Source: an uncultured Anaerobutyricum sp.
Lineage (GTDB): Bacteria; Bacillota; Clostridia; Lachnospirales; Lachnospiraceae
Reading direction: 5' to 3'
DNA length: 5,427 nt
Assembly (NCBI GenBank): GCA_934317185.1
Contig: CAKREJ010000114.1
Span: 1-5,427, forward strand
Shown here: positions 1 to 5,427 of the stretch, piece after piece
Numbering within the stretch: position 1 is the first letter of the stretch
How the letters are laid out: each line of letters begins with the position of its first letter
Notes under the pieces: generated by a model
Told to the model about the DNA's origin: nothing
The model's database searches: none
Seen by the model: only the letters and a program-made list of their open reading frames with translations
Made by a program: the position numbers and the translations under genes

Positions 1-11
1 AAAGGAAAGCT

Positions 12-69
12 AAAAACAGCCACACAACTTTTTGAGGGGCACTCCTCATTATAGATGGTGGCTGTTTTT
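12..69 (-). terminator. Bidirectional hairpin terminator after nudC
   Basis: The arms AAAAACAGCCAC (12-23) and GTGGCTGTTTTT (58-69) are perfect inverted repeats of 12 bp. Inside the loop is a second small stem, TGAGG (33-37) with CCTCA (44-48). Each arm ends outward in a T-run on its own strand, so the structure can act in both directions. It starts 19 nt beyond the nudC stop codon, as expected for the intrinsic terminator of that gene. It could also end a plus-strand transcript entering from outside the window. Confidence 0.88.
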
Positions 70-88
70 TATATTACGCTAACTAATA

Positions 89-958
89 TTATTTTACACT
101 TCCGTTTTTAAACATGAGCATCATTTCATTTGTGAGACTAAAATCATCCGGCTGGAGCTCAAGCTCTTCTCTGGTCTTCCATTCTGCCAGCTTTAATTCA
201 GATTCATCCATATGGATATCGGTTTCACCGTCAACATCACAATAAAAACCAGCAAGAATATCATCGACGATTCCCCAGGGCTGTGATTTATAGTAACGGA
301 TGTTTTTTATCCGAAGCCCTGTCTCTTCGAGAACTTCACGCTGCACAGTTTCTTCCAGAGTTTCTCCAATTTCAGTGAAGCCTGCAACAAGTGCATAGTG
401 AGCAAAACCTGTGCGGTACTTTGTGACAAGAATTTTATTGCCATTACATACACCGACAATAACAGCAGGCACGATTCGAGGATAAATAATGTGTCCGCAA
501 GAAGGACACGTTAAAGCTCGCTCTGTAGTAGAGTGCACAGTTTTATTTCCGCAGCATCCGCAGAAACGGTTATTTTTATACCAGTTACTAAGCTGAAAGC
601 CTGTAATAGCCGCAAAAATACGGTGCTTTGGGTGAACATCTTTTGTGCGAAGCTTACGGATCGGAGTAAATATAAAGTTTTTTGGAAGTTGTGCAGGTTC
701 TTTTTCTAATAAAAAGTAATGAGTATCATCAACAGAAAAAAGATAAGTAAGGGTATCTTTTTCAAAAGGAAATGTAGAGTCTTCCTTTATAAAATCCTGA
801 ATTGTCGGGAAAAAGAGATAATTTTCATAATCTTTATAAGACGAAAGCTTGTGAAGAACCCCTTCTTTAGTAAAATATAAAACGATGCTGGAGTTATCCG
901 GCTTTGCATTCGTATCAAAATGATTGTCTAATTTATGTGGGTAAATATCTTGGATCAT
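89..958 (-). CDS. nudC: NAD(+)/NADH diphosphatase NudC (Nudix hydrolase with zinc ribbon)
   Basis: Members of this family split NAD(H) into NMN(H) and AMP in the cytoplasm; E. coli NudC also removes NAD caps from RNA 5' ends. The 289-residue protein has the family order: an N-terminal NudC-like domain (about 1-95), a four-cysteine zinc ribbon (C133, C136, C151, C154), then the Nudix domain. The Nudix box is a perfect GX5EX7REUXEEXGU match from G193 to L215, with metal-binding glutamates E208, E211 and E212. E254 sits where a further catalytic glutamate is expected. The NADH-pyrophosphatase tract follows at 225-233 but reads SQPWGIVDD instead of the classical SQPWPFPxS, so the substrate-side loop differs. 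The N-terminal part is somewhat longer than in E. coli NudC. The ATG at 958 is preceded by AGGAGG, though at a long 14-nt spacing; no in-frame ATG, GTG or TTG lies between. The gene is divergent from the RND pump and is followed by a strong terminator, so it is probably monocistronic. Family assignment is firm; activity on NAD caps is only inferred. Confidence 0.95.
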   Translation of the reverse strand: MIQDIYPHKLDNHFDTNAKPDNSSIVLYFTKEGVLHKLSSYKDYENYLFFPTIQDFIKEDSTFPFEKDTLTYLFSVDDTHYFLLEKEPAQLPKNFIFTPIRKLRTKDVHPKHRIFAAITGFQLSNWYKNNRFCGCCGNKTVHSTTERALTCPSCGHIIYPRIVPAVIVGVCNGNKILVTKYRTGFAHYALVAGFTEIGETLEETVQREVLEETGLRIKNIRYYKSQPWGIVDDILAGFYCDVDGETDIHMDESELKLAEWKTREELELQPDDFSLTNEMMLMFKNGSVK

Positions 959-972
959 AATGTCTTTTTAAA

Positions 973-978
973 CCTCCT
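973..978 (-). promoter_or_regulatory. nudC Shine-Dalgarno with long spacing
   Basis: A perfect AGGAGG on the minus strand lies 14 nt before the ATG at 958, longer than the usual 5-10 nt. The gap is AT-rich and has no better in-frame start. The 22-bp palindrome begins only 6 nt upstream of this site, so folding or protein binding there could affect ribosome access. Confidence 0.7.
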
Positions 979-984
979 GAAATT

Positions 985-1006
985 CAAGAATGCCCGGGCA
1001 TTCTTG
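985..1006. repeat. Perfect 22-bp palindrome in the nudC leader
   Basis: CAAGAATGCCC (985-995) is followed directly by its exact reverse complement GGGCATTCTTG (996-1006). The centre is CCCGGG, a GC-rich spot in AT-rich surroundings. As nudC leader RNA it would make a 9-bp stem with a CCGG loop, ending 6 nt before the Shine-Dalgarno. There is no T-run after it on either strand, so it is not a standard terminator. It may be a dimeric regulator's operator, an RNA structure controlling nudC translation, or part of a dispersed palindromic repeat. The sequence alone does not decide. Confidence 0.85.
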
Positions 1007-1049
1007 CTGCGAGATGTGAATGTTTCGCAGGTCCCAAAGGCAAACATCT
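1007..1049 (-). other. Structured leader segment with competing helices
   Basis: Several stems overlap here. CTGCGA (1007-1012) pairs with TCGCAG (1025-1030). ATGTTT (1020-1025) pairs with AAACAT (1042-1047), with two more G-C pairs (1027/1041 and 1028/1040) past a one-base bulge. AGATGT (1012-1017) pairs with ACATCT (1044-1049). The first and second helices share bases and cannot form together. The segment directly abuts the 22-bp palindrome and would lie in the 5' leader of nudC if transcription starts near 1091. It could be a regulatory leader or a decayed repeat. It matches no riboswitch class that I recognise. Confidence 0.35.
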
Positions 1050-1071
1050 TATTGTACAAGTACGAACGGAG

Positions 1072-1087
1072 TTTTGACCTTTTGACC
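1072..1087 (+). repeat. Tandem 8-bp repeat at the -35 region
   Basis: TTTTGACC occurs twice with no gap (1072-1079 and 1080-1087). The first copy supplies the -35 hexamer TTGACC of the plus-strand promoter; the second fills the start of the spacer. It could be a regulator half-site pair or a slippage duplication. Confidence 0.6.
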
Positions 1088-1102
1088 CTAACATCATATA
1101 AT
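1074..1102 (+). promoter_or_regulatory. Sigma-A-type promoter P1 for the RND gene
   Basis: The -35 box TTGACC (1074-1079) and a consensus -10 box TATAAT (1097-1102) are separated by 17 bp, an almost ideal housekeeping promoter. Transcription would start near 1109 and give a leader of about 180 nt before the pump's ATG, including the short inverted repeat at 1127-1149. Confidence 0.75.
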
Positions 1103-1125
1103 AACAGAATAATGATTTAATGCAA
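1098..1125 (-). promoter_or_regulatory. Candidate divergent promoter for nudC
   Basis: On the minus strand TTGCAT (1125-1120) and TATTAT (1103-1098) are separated by 16 bp. The -10 box overlaps the -10 box of plus-strand P1, so both promoters would compete for the same DNA. A start near 1091 would give nudC a leader of about 130 nt carrying the palindrome and helices. A weaker alternative -10, TACAAT (1056-1051), has no good -35. Confidence 0.4.
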
Positions 1126-1126
1126 G

Positions 1127-1149
1127 AGAGGATTTCTACTTTTTCCTCT
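1127..1149 (+). other. Short inverted repeat between the two RND promoters
   Basis: AGAGGA (1127-1132) and TCCTCT (1144-1149) are perfect inverted repeats around an 11-nt T-rich loop. The site lies just downstream of the P1 start and just upstream of the P2 -35 box, a position that would suit an operator. Six base pairs alone are weak evidence. Confidence 0.3.
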
Positions 1150-1150
1150 A

Positions 1151-1180
1151 TTGAAAGAAATCAGGAATTCATGATACAAT
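1151..1180 (+). promoter_or_regulatory. Extended -10 promoter P2 for the RND gene
   Basis: TTGAAA (1151-1156) and TACAAT (1175-1180) are 18 bp apart, and TG at 1172-1173 gives the extended -10 form TGATACAAT. Transcription would start near 1187, leaving a leader of about 100 nt before the pump's start codon. With P1 this makes tandem promoters for the pump. Confidence 0.6.
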
Positions 1181-1279
1181 TTATCTAATAATGTCTGATT
1201 TGGATGAATTAGTTCTGATGAGAGGGAATGGTTATAAAAAGCAGATGTTTTTAGAGGATGAAAGAAAAAAAGAAAGTTT

Positions 1280-1288
1280 GAGGAAAGG
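1280..1288 (+). promoter_or_regulatory. RND gene ribosome binding site
   Basis: GAGGAAAGG lies just before the ATG at 1291; its GAGG core (1280-1283) is 7 nt from the start codon. This supports 1291 as the start, and the encoded N-terminus (a short basic stretch followed by TM1) is typical of RND permeases. Confidence 0.8.
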
Positions 1289-1290
1289 AT

Positions 1291-4200
1291 ATGACAAAGT
1301 TTTTTGTAAAGAAACCGTATTTTGTTCTTGTTACGGTAATCATCGTTTTGGTTATTGGTTTTGTCAGTCTTGGTGAGATGCAGACAGATCTTTTACCGGA
1401 ATTAGAACTTCCTTATATGGCTGTTATTACAACAGAGATAGGAGCTTCTCCTGAAAAGGTGGAGAATGATGTAATTAAGCCGTTAGAGAGTACGCTTGGT
1501 ACGATTAACGGGGTAGAGAAACTGACGAGTACTTCTGCCAATAATTATGGAATGCTTATGCTTGAATTTGCGGAAGATACCAATATGGAAGCCGCATTAG
1601 TCCGTGTGTCTAAGGCTGTGAATTCGTTGAGTCTGCCGGATGGCTGTGGGACACCGAATATTATGGAAATCAGTGCAGATATGATGGCTACAATGTATGC
1701 CAGTGTCAGCTACGAAGGAAAAGATATTAAGGAATTGTCTAATTTTACGGAAAAGACAATTAAACCATATTTAGAACGTCAGGATGGGGTAGCCAGTGTA
1801 TCGGCTAATGGTCTTATCGAAGATCATGTAGAGATTCGTCTGAATGAAAAGAAGATTGATCGGATGAATGATAAAATTCTTGGACAGACCAATGACAAGC
1901 TTCTTGAGGCAAGTGATAAGATAGAGGAAGCGAGAGCATCTCTAAAAAAAAGCAAGGAACAGTTAAAAAAGCAGGAGAAATCCTTGAGCAGCAAGCAGGA
2001 AGAGACGAATCAAAAGCTTGCGGAGGCACAGACAAAGCTTGCAGAAGCTTTATCCCAAAAGGCGGCATATGAGGCAGAGCTTAATAGTTTAAAAGCGAGC
2101 CAGAGTGCATTAAGAGCAGAAAAAAAGGCATATAAAGATGCAGGAATTGAGAAGACATATCGCACCTTGAACAATACATTCAAAAGCTTGAATGCCACAA
2201 TGGGAGAAGCTGCAAAGCAAATGGGGATTACAATCCCTTCCTCTGTAAAAGAAGCGATCAGGCATCCAAAGCAGTTTGAAGCATTTGTTTCATGGATGGA
2301 ACAGATGGGATCTGGTGAACAATTCTCTAAGCTGACAGTAGATTCTTTGAAGCAGATGTATAAGGTGGTAGAAGTTCGGCTTCCTCAGATCGATACAGAA
2401 CTTTCTAATTTGAAAATCAAAATAAAAGTACAAAAGACCATTATTGCTAAGTTAAAAGAGCAGATGAAAGGACTGGATAAACAACAGTCTAAATTAATTG
2501 CCGGTGGATATTCTGCCGCAGCCGGCTTTGGTGCCGGACAGGCACAGATTGCGGCAGGAAAAACGCAGATAGCGTCTGCACAGAAGGAACTTGATGATGC
2601 AGAAGATAAACTGGAGGATTCCAGAAAGGCTGCAAGAGAGAATGCAAATATCGATGCATTATTGAGCCTGGATACTTTGTCCACAATGATTTCAGCACAG
2701 AATTTTTCTATGCCCGCAGGCTATATCGAAGATAAGAGTGCACATCAGTGGCTTGTAGAAGTTGGAGATAACTTTACAAATGAAAAGCAGCTTAATAATC
2801 TTGTACTCACAAAGATTGACGGAGTAGGAAAGATTCGGGTAAAAGATGTTGCGGATGTGACAGTTGTGGATAATCAGGGAGAAGCGTATTCGAAGGTAAA
2901 TGGAGAAAATGCGATTCTGTTATCTGTATTTAAAGGAAGTACATCAAATACAAGTACGGTGTCACAAGGAATAAAGAATGCATTTAAAAAACTGGAGAAG
3001 AAATACAAAGGTCTTTCTTTTGCAATTATAATGAATCAGGGAGAGTATATCAATATCATAATAAAGAGTGTATTGAGTAGTATTTTATTAGGTGCGGTAC
3101 TGGCAATTATCGTACTTGCCCTCTTCTTAAAAGATATACGCCCGACGATTGTTGTTGCCTTTAGTATTCCGTTTAGTGTATTATTTGCAATAATTATTAT
3201 GTATTTTACGGGAATTAATATTAATGTTATGTCGCTGGCAGGACTTTGTCTTGGTATCGGTATGCTCGTAGATAACTCGATTGTAGTTATGGAAAATGTT
3301 TACAGACTCAGTAATGAAGGAATGTCCGCTCCAAAAGCAGCGGTGTACGGAACTAAGCAGGTAGCCGGTCCGATTTTAGCTTCTACGATCACGACAATCT
3401 GTGTATTTCTTCCAATGGTTTATACATCCGGTATGGTAAGTCAGTTATTGATTCCGTTTGCATTTACGATATCCTACGCACTGATTGCTTCTTTGCTTGT
3501 GGCACTTACCGTCGTTCCGACGATGGGTTCTGTACTCCTTCGAAAAACAAGGGAGATAAAACAACCGTGGTTTGATAAAATAAAAGAGATGTATGGGAAG
3601 CTGTTGGATCTGGCTCTTCGTTTTAAGTTTATTCCGTTAGCTCTTTCTGTTGTTCTACTTATTCTTTGTGTGATACAGAGTATGAGAACCGGAATTGTTA
3701 TGATGGATGATATGGACAGTAATCAGATTGCGGTAAGTATGACATTGAATGACAACGTTAAAAAAGAAAAGGCTTATGAAACTGCGGATGAGGTTATGGG
3801 AATTTTATCAGGAGTAGATGGTATTAAAAAGGTAGCGGCTCTTGATGGAAATGCCAGCGTGACTTCAAGTATGATGGAAACCGGAGCAACCGATAACTAT
3901 ACAACATTTACTTTTAATATTATTACAGAAGACAACATTAAAACGACGAAAGAATTTCGTAAAATCCGAAAAGATATCGAGAGTAAGACGAAACAGGTGA
4001 ACTGCAAAAAACTTACAGTCTCTTCCTCTGCAACAGGAGATATGTCCAGCCTTCTTGGAGGAGGTCTTTCTGTTAATGTATATGGAGAAAATCAGCAGAA
4101 ATTAATTAAGATCAGCGAAGATGTTGTAAAGATGATGAAAAATATCTCTGGAGTAAAAACAGCAACAAACGGTATCGAAACTGCGGATAAAATGCTGCAT

Positions 4201-5184
4201 TTAAAAATTGATCGAAATAAAGCAGCAGAACATGGACTTACGATAGCACAGATTTATCAGGAAATCGCAAAACATACGACAACAGAAAAAAATGCGATTA
4301 CCTTAAATATGGATGATAAAGATGTAGAAGTGAATCTGATTAATGAGACAGACAAACTCACCTATGAAAACATTTTAGACATGAAAATTGAAACAACAGA
4401 AAAAAACAGCGATGGCGAGGATGAAAAACATACATACAAACTGTCGGAATTTGCATCAGAAGACGATGGATACAGCATGGAAAATATCACCCGGGAAAAT
4501 CAAAAGCCGTATCTGACGGTGACAGCAGAATTAGAAGAAAGTGCCAATGCGACCTTGCTGTCAAGAAAGCTACAAGAAAAGATCGATAAATATAAAGCAC
4601 CAGACGGTTATGAAGTAGAACTTGCCGGAGATGCAACACAGACAACAGAAATGTTAAAACAGATGGGAAAAGCATTAGCACTTGGATTTTTACTTATTTA
4701 TCTTGTTATGGTAGCACAGTTTCAGAGCCTCTTATCTCCATTTATTGTTATTTTCACCGTACCACTGGCCTTTACAGGGGGAATGATCGGACTTGGAATT
4801 TTCCATTTGTCCATTTCATCAATGGCATTAATGGGCTTCATGATCTTGATGGGAACTGTCGTTAACAATGGTATTGTATTTGTAGATTACGTTAATCAAC
4901 TACGGCTTGACGGCATGGAAAAAAGGGAAGCACTGCTTGAGACAGGAAAGACAAGAATGCGTCCGATCCTTATGACAGCACTCACAACAATCCTTTCTAT
5001 GAGTGTTATGGTATTTTCACAAGATGCCGGAAATGCAATGCAGAAAGGAATGGCAGTAGTCGTAGCATTTGGACTTCTATACGCAACACTTATGACATTA
5101 TTCATTGTTCCGGTAATGTATGATATCCTCTACCGCAAACAACCAAAAAAAATAGATATAGACAATCCTGATTTGAAGAAGTGA
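1291..5184 (+). CDS. RND-superfamily efflux permease (HAE1/AcrB-like) with coiled-coil insert
   Basis: This is a complete 1297-residue membrane pump of the resistance-nodulation-division superfamily, which uses ion flow to export amphiphilic compounds. The usual 12 membrane segments are visible: TM1 at 10-28, then a huge external loop, TM2-TM6 between about 589 and 749, TM7 at 780-798, a second external loop at 800-1125, and TM8-TM12 between 1126 and 1277. Family landmarks include GASPEKVE (51-58) and GMLVDNSIVVMEN in TM4 (657-669). D661 fits AcrB D407, while N662 replaces D408; TM10 has VNNGIVFVDY (1191-1200), where N1192 replaces AcrB K940. Typical relatives have about 1020-1070 residues. 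The excess is a helical insert at about 195-455, between the strand ending LNEKKIDRM and the helix LSLDTLSTMISAQN. No adaptor or regulator gene lies next to it in this window, so it seems to work or be regulated alone. Frame and start are clear and no break is seen. The substrate is unknown; SwrC of Bacillus subtilis is a related Gram-positive case, but orthology is not claimed. Confidence 0.95.
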   Translation: MTKFFVKKPYFVLVTVIIVLVIGFVSLGEMQTDLLPELELPYMAVITTEIGASPEKVENDVIKPLESTLGTINGVEKLTSTSANNYGMLMLEFAEDTNMEAALVRVSKAVNSLSLPDGCGTPNIMEISADMMATMYASVSYEGKDIKELSNFTEKTIKPYLERQDGVASVSANGLIEDHVEIRLNEKKIDRMNDKILGQTNDKLLEASDKIEEARASLKKSKEQLKKQEKSLSSKQEETNQKLAEAQTKLAEALSQKAAYEAELNSLKASQSALRAEKKAYKDAGIEKTYRTLNNTFKSLNATMGEAAKQMGITIPSSVKEAIRHPKQFEAFVSWMEQMGSGEQFSKLTVDSLKQMYKVVEVRLPQIDTELSNLKIKIKVQKTIIAKLKEQMKGLDKQQSKLIAGGYSAAAGFGAGQAQIAAGKTQIASAQKELDDAEDKLEDSRKAARENANIDALLSLDTLSTMISAQNFSMPAGYIEDKSAHQWLVEVGDNFTNEKQLNNLVLTKIDGVGKIRVKDVADVTVVDNQGEAYSKVNGENAILLSVFKGSTSNTSTVSQGIKNAFKKLEKKYKGLSFAIIMNQGEYINIIIKSVLSSILLGAVLAIIVLALFLKDIRPTIVVAFSIPFSVLFAIIIMYFTGININVMSLAGLCLGIGMLVDNSIVVMENVYRLSNEGMSAPKAAVYGTKQVAGPILASTITTICVFLPMVYTSGMVSQLLIPFAFTISYALIASLLVALTVVPTMGSVLLRKTREIKQPWFDKIKEMYGKLLDLALRFKFIPLALSVVLLILCVIQSMRTGIVMMDDMDSNQIAVSMTLNDNVKKEKAYETADEVMGILSGVDGIKKVAALDGNASVTSSMMETGATDNYTTFTFNIITEDNIKTTKEFRKIRKDIESKTKQVNCKKLTVSSSATGDMSSLLGGGLSVNVYGENQQKLIKISEDVVKMMKNISGVKTATNGIETADKMLHLKIDRNKAAEHGLTIAQIYQEIAKHTTTEKNAITLNMDDKDVEVNLINETDKLTYENILDMKIETTEKNSDGEDEKHTYKLSEFASEDDGYSMENITRENQKPYLTVTAELEESANATLLSRKLQEKIDKYKAPDGYEVELAGDATQTTEMLKQMGKALALGFLLIYLVMVAQFQSLLSPFIVIFTVPLAFTGGMIGLGIFHLSISSMALMGFMILMGTVVNNGIVFVDYVNQLRLDGMEKREALLETGKTRMRPILMTALTTILSMSVMVFSQDAGNAMQKGMAVVVAFGLLYATLMTLFIVPVMYDILYRKQPKKIDIDNPDLKK
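1873..2655 (+). other. Region encoding the coiled-coil insert of the RND pump
   Basis: Residues of about 195-455 are rich in Lys, Glu, Gln, Ala and Leu and look mostly helical. A first long charged helix (about 195-286) includes the heptad-like pair KLAEAQT/KLAEALS (248-255 area). A middle part (287-352) is less regular. A second helix (about 353-400) follows. A Gly/Ala-rich turn (404-417) leads into AQIAAGK/TQIASAQ (418-431) and a final acidic-basic helix to 455. The 7-residue Q-I-x-x-G/A repeats resemble those in YhgE/Pip-type proteins of Gram-positives. By alignment with AcrB from memory, the insert enters the stretch corresponding to residues of about 190-200, within the DN docking subdomain, so it should point away from the membrane. 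Confidence 0.7.
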
Positions 5185-5185
5185 C

Positions 5186-5309
5186 GAAAAATAAAAAGTA
5201 TCTTATAGCATCTGTGCCAGTAGTCGCTGCATCTTGAATGCTTGCATAAAGGCTCGCATTCAATACTTGCTCCGAGGTCACATCTGCTATAAGATACTTT
5301 TTATTTTTC
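5186..5309 (+). terminator. Large inverted repeat: RND terminator, possible MITE-like element
   Basis: The 25-bp arms 5186-5210 (starting GAAAAATAAAAAG) and 5285-5309 (ending CTTTTTATTTTTC) are perfect inverted repeats. After a 2-bp mismatch the stem gains four more pairs, 5213-5216 with 5279-5282. The structure begins one base after the pump's stop codon and each outer end is T-rich on its own strand, so it can end transcription both ways. The span of 124 bp, long arms and an inner hairpin are more than a simple terminator needs and resemble a small non-coding mobile repeat. No clear target-site duplication is visible. Confidence 0.75.
5234..5263. repeat. Inner hairpin of the large inverted repeat
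   Basis: TTGAATGC (5234-5241) pairs with GCATTCAA (5256-5263), and GC (5244-5245) with GC (5252-5253) after a 2x2 internal loop, leaving the loop ATAAAG. The whole element therefore folds as one hairpin nested inside another, with poorly paired 16-17 nt segments between. Confidence 0.65.
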
Positions 5310-5362
5310 TGTCTGATCCAAATCAGGTAGAAAACCGGGGGAATCTCCATAAGTGTGGCTCT

Positions 5363-5427
5363 TTATTTTACAACCTTTCCCTCCAGTACAGATTTCGTAA
5401 AAATTTTTTCAAAGAGCAACATAAACT
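5363..5427 (-). CDS. Possible 3' end of a convergent gene (partial)
   Basis: One minus-strand frame is open from the window edge to a TAA at 5365-5363 and reads FMLLFEKIFTKSVLEGKVVK. The composition is protein-like, and a convergent gene would fit a bidirectional terminator at 5186-5309. However, 20 codons are too few to show coding, and another minus-strand frame (ending near 5369) is also open from the edge. No family is recognised. The rest of 5310-5427 shows no gene or site I can support. Confidence 0.22.
   Translation of the reverse strand, partial: FMLLFEKIFTKSVLEGKVVK

Noticed and set aside
935..1120. Plus-strand frame of 61 codons across the nudC start and the palindrome
   Set aside because: It overlaps the nudC start antisense, has no ribosome site, and its sequence is dictated by the palindrome and promoter DNA.
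1195..1205. CTGATTTGGAT also present on the minus strand at 5316-5326
   Set aside because: An 11-base match between two places in a 5.4-kb AT-rich window is expected several times by chance.
1191..1376. Plus-strand frame of 61 codons (MSDLDELVLMRG...) ahead of the RND gene, considered as a leader peptide
   Set aside because: There is no Shine-Dalgarno before its ATG, which lies only about 4 nt from the predicted P2 start. It runs 86 bp into the RND gene in another frame, and the rare Cys/Trp-rich tail looks like a shadow.
1814..2698. Several minus-strand frames of 60-100 codons inside the RND gene
   Set aside because: They lie opposite the repetitive Lys/Glu/Ala-rich insert, where antisense frames stay open through codon bias. 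They have no ribosome sites and no recognisable domains.
5182..5313. TGAC/TGTC flanks of the large inverted repeat as a target-site duplication
   Set aside because: The flanks are inverted, not direct, matches and more simply extend the stem with a bulge.
5102..5350. Minus-strand frame of 82 codons over the large inverted repeat
   Set aside because: It covers both arms of the repeat and the antisense 3' end of the RND gene. The only purine-rich ribosome-like site is about 30 nt too far upstream.
1..5427. tRNA, rRNA, CRISPR array, transposase or phage genes
   Set aside because: No such signature was seen on either strand; the window is accounted for by two genes and their control regions.

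Overview
The window looks like a chromosomal segment of a low-GC Gram-positive anaerobe, most likely a Clostridia/Lachnospiraceae-type Firmicute. This is inferred from AT-rich codon use, strong AGGAGG-type Shine-Dalgarno sites, sigma-A-like promoters, and protein variants that I associate with that group (a NudC with SQPWG in place of SQPWP, and an RND pump with a VDN/VNN proton-relay signature and a long coiled-coil insert). No species can be fixed from the sequence alone.

Layout. Positions 12-69 hold a bidirectional hairpin terminator. Positions 89-958 (minus strand) hold a complete NAD(H) diphosphatase, nudC, with a zinc ribbon and an intact Nudix box. Positions 959-1290 form a divergent intergenic region of about 330 bp. 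It carries the nudC Shine-Dalgarno, a perfect 22-bp palindrome, a further structured segment (1007-1049), overlapping divergent promoters near 1074-1125, and a second plus-strand promoter at 1151-1180. Positions 1291-5184 (plus strand) hold one very large gene for a 1297-residue RND-superfamily (HAE1/AcrB-like) efflux permease. Right at its stop codon starts a large inverted repeat (core 5186-5309, possibly reaching 5167-5327) that probably ends transcription in both directions and may be a mobile-element relic. The last 100 bp show no confident gene. A short open minus-strand reading frame (5363-5427) may be the tail of a convergent gene.

How the parts relate. nudC and the pump are transcribed away from each other from a shared promoter region and have no obvious functional link. 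The pump appears monocistronic here: no membrane-fusion adaptor or regulator gene lies beside it in the window. Its most notable trait is a helical, coiled-coil-like insert of about 260 residues placed in what corresponds to the docking subdomain of AcrB. This suggests a built-in extension where Gram-negative relatives use a separate adaptor and outer-membrane channel. The two intergenic regions each carry palindromic DNA and share a short sequence signature, which hints at a dispersed repeat family.
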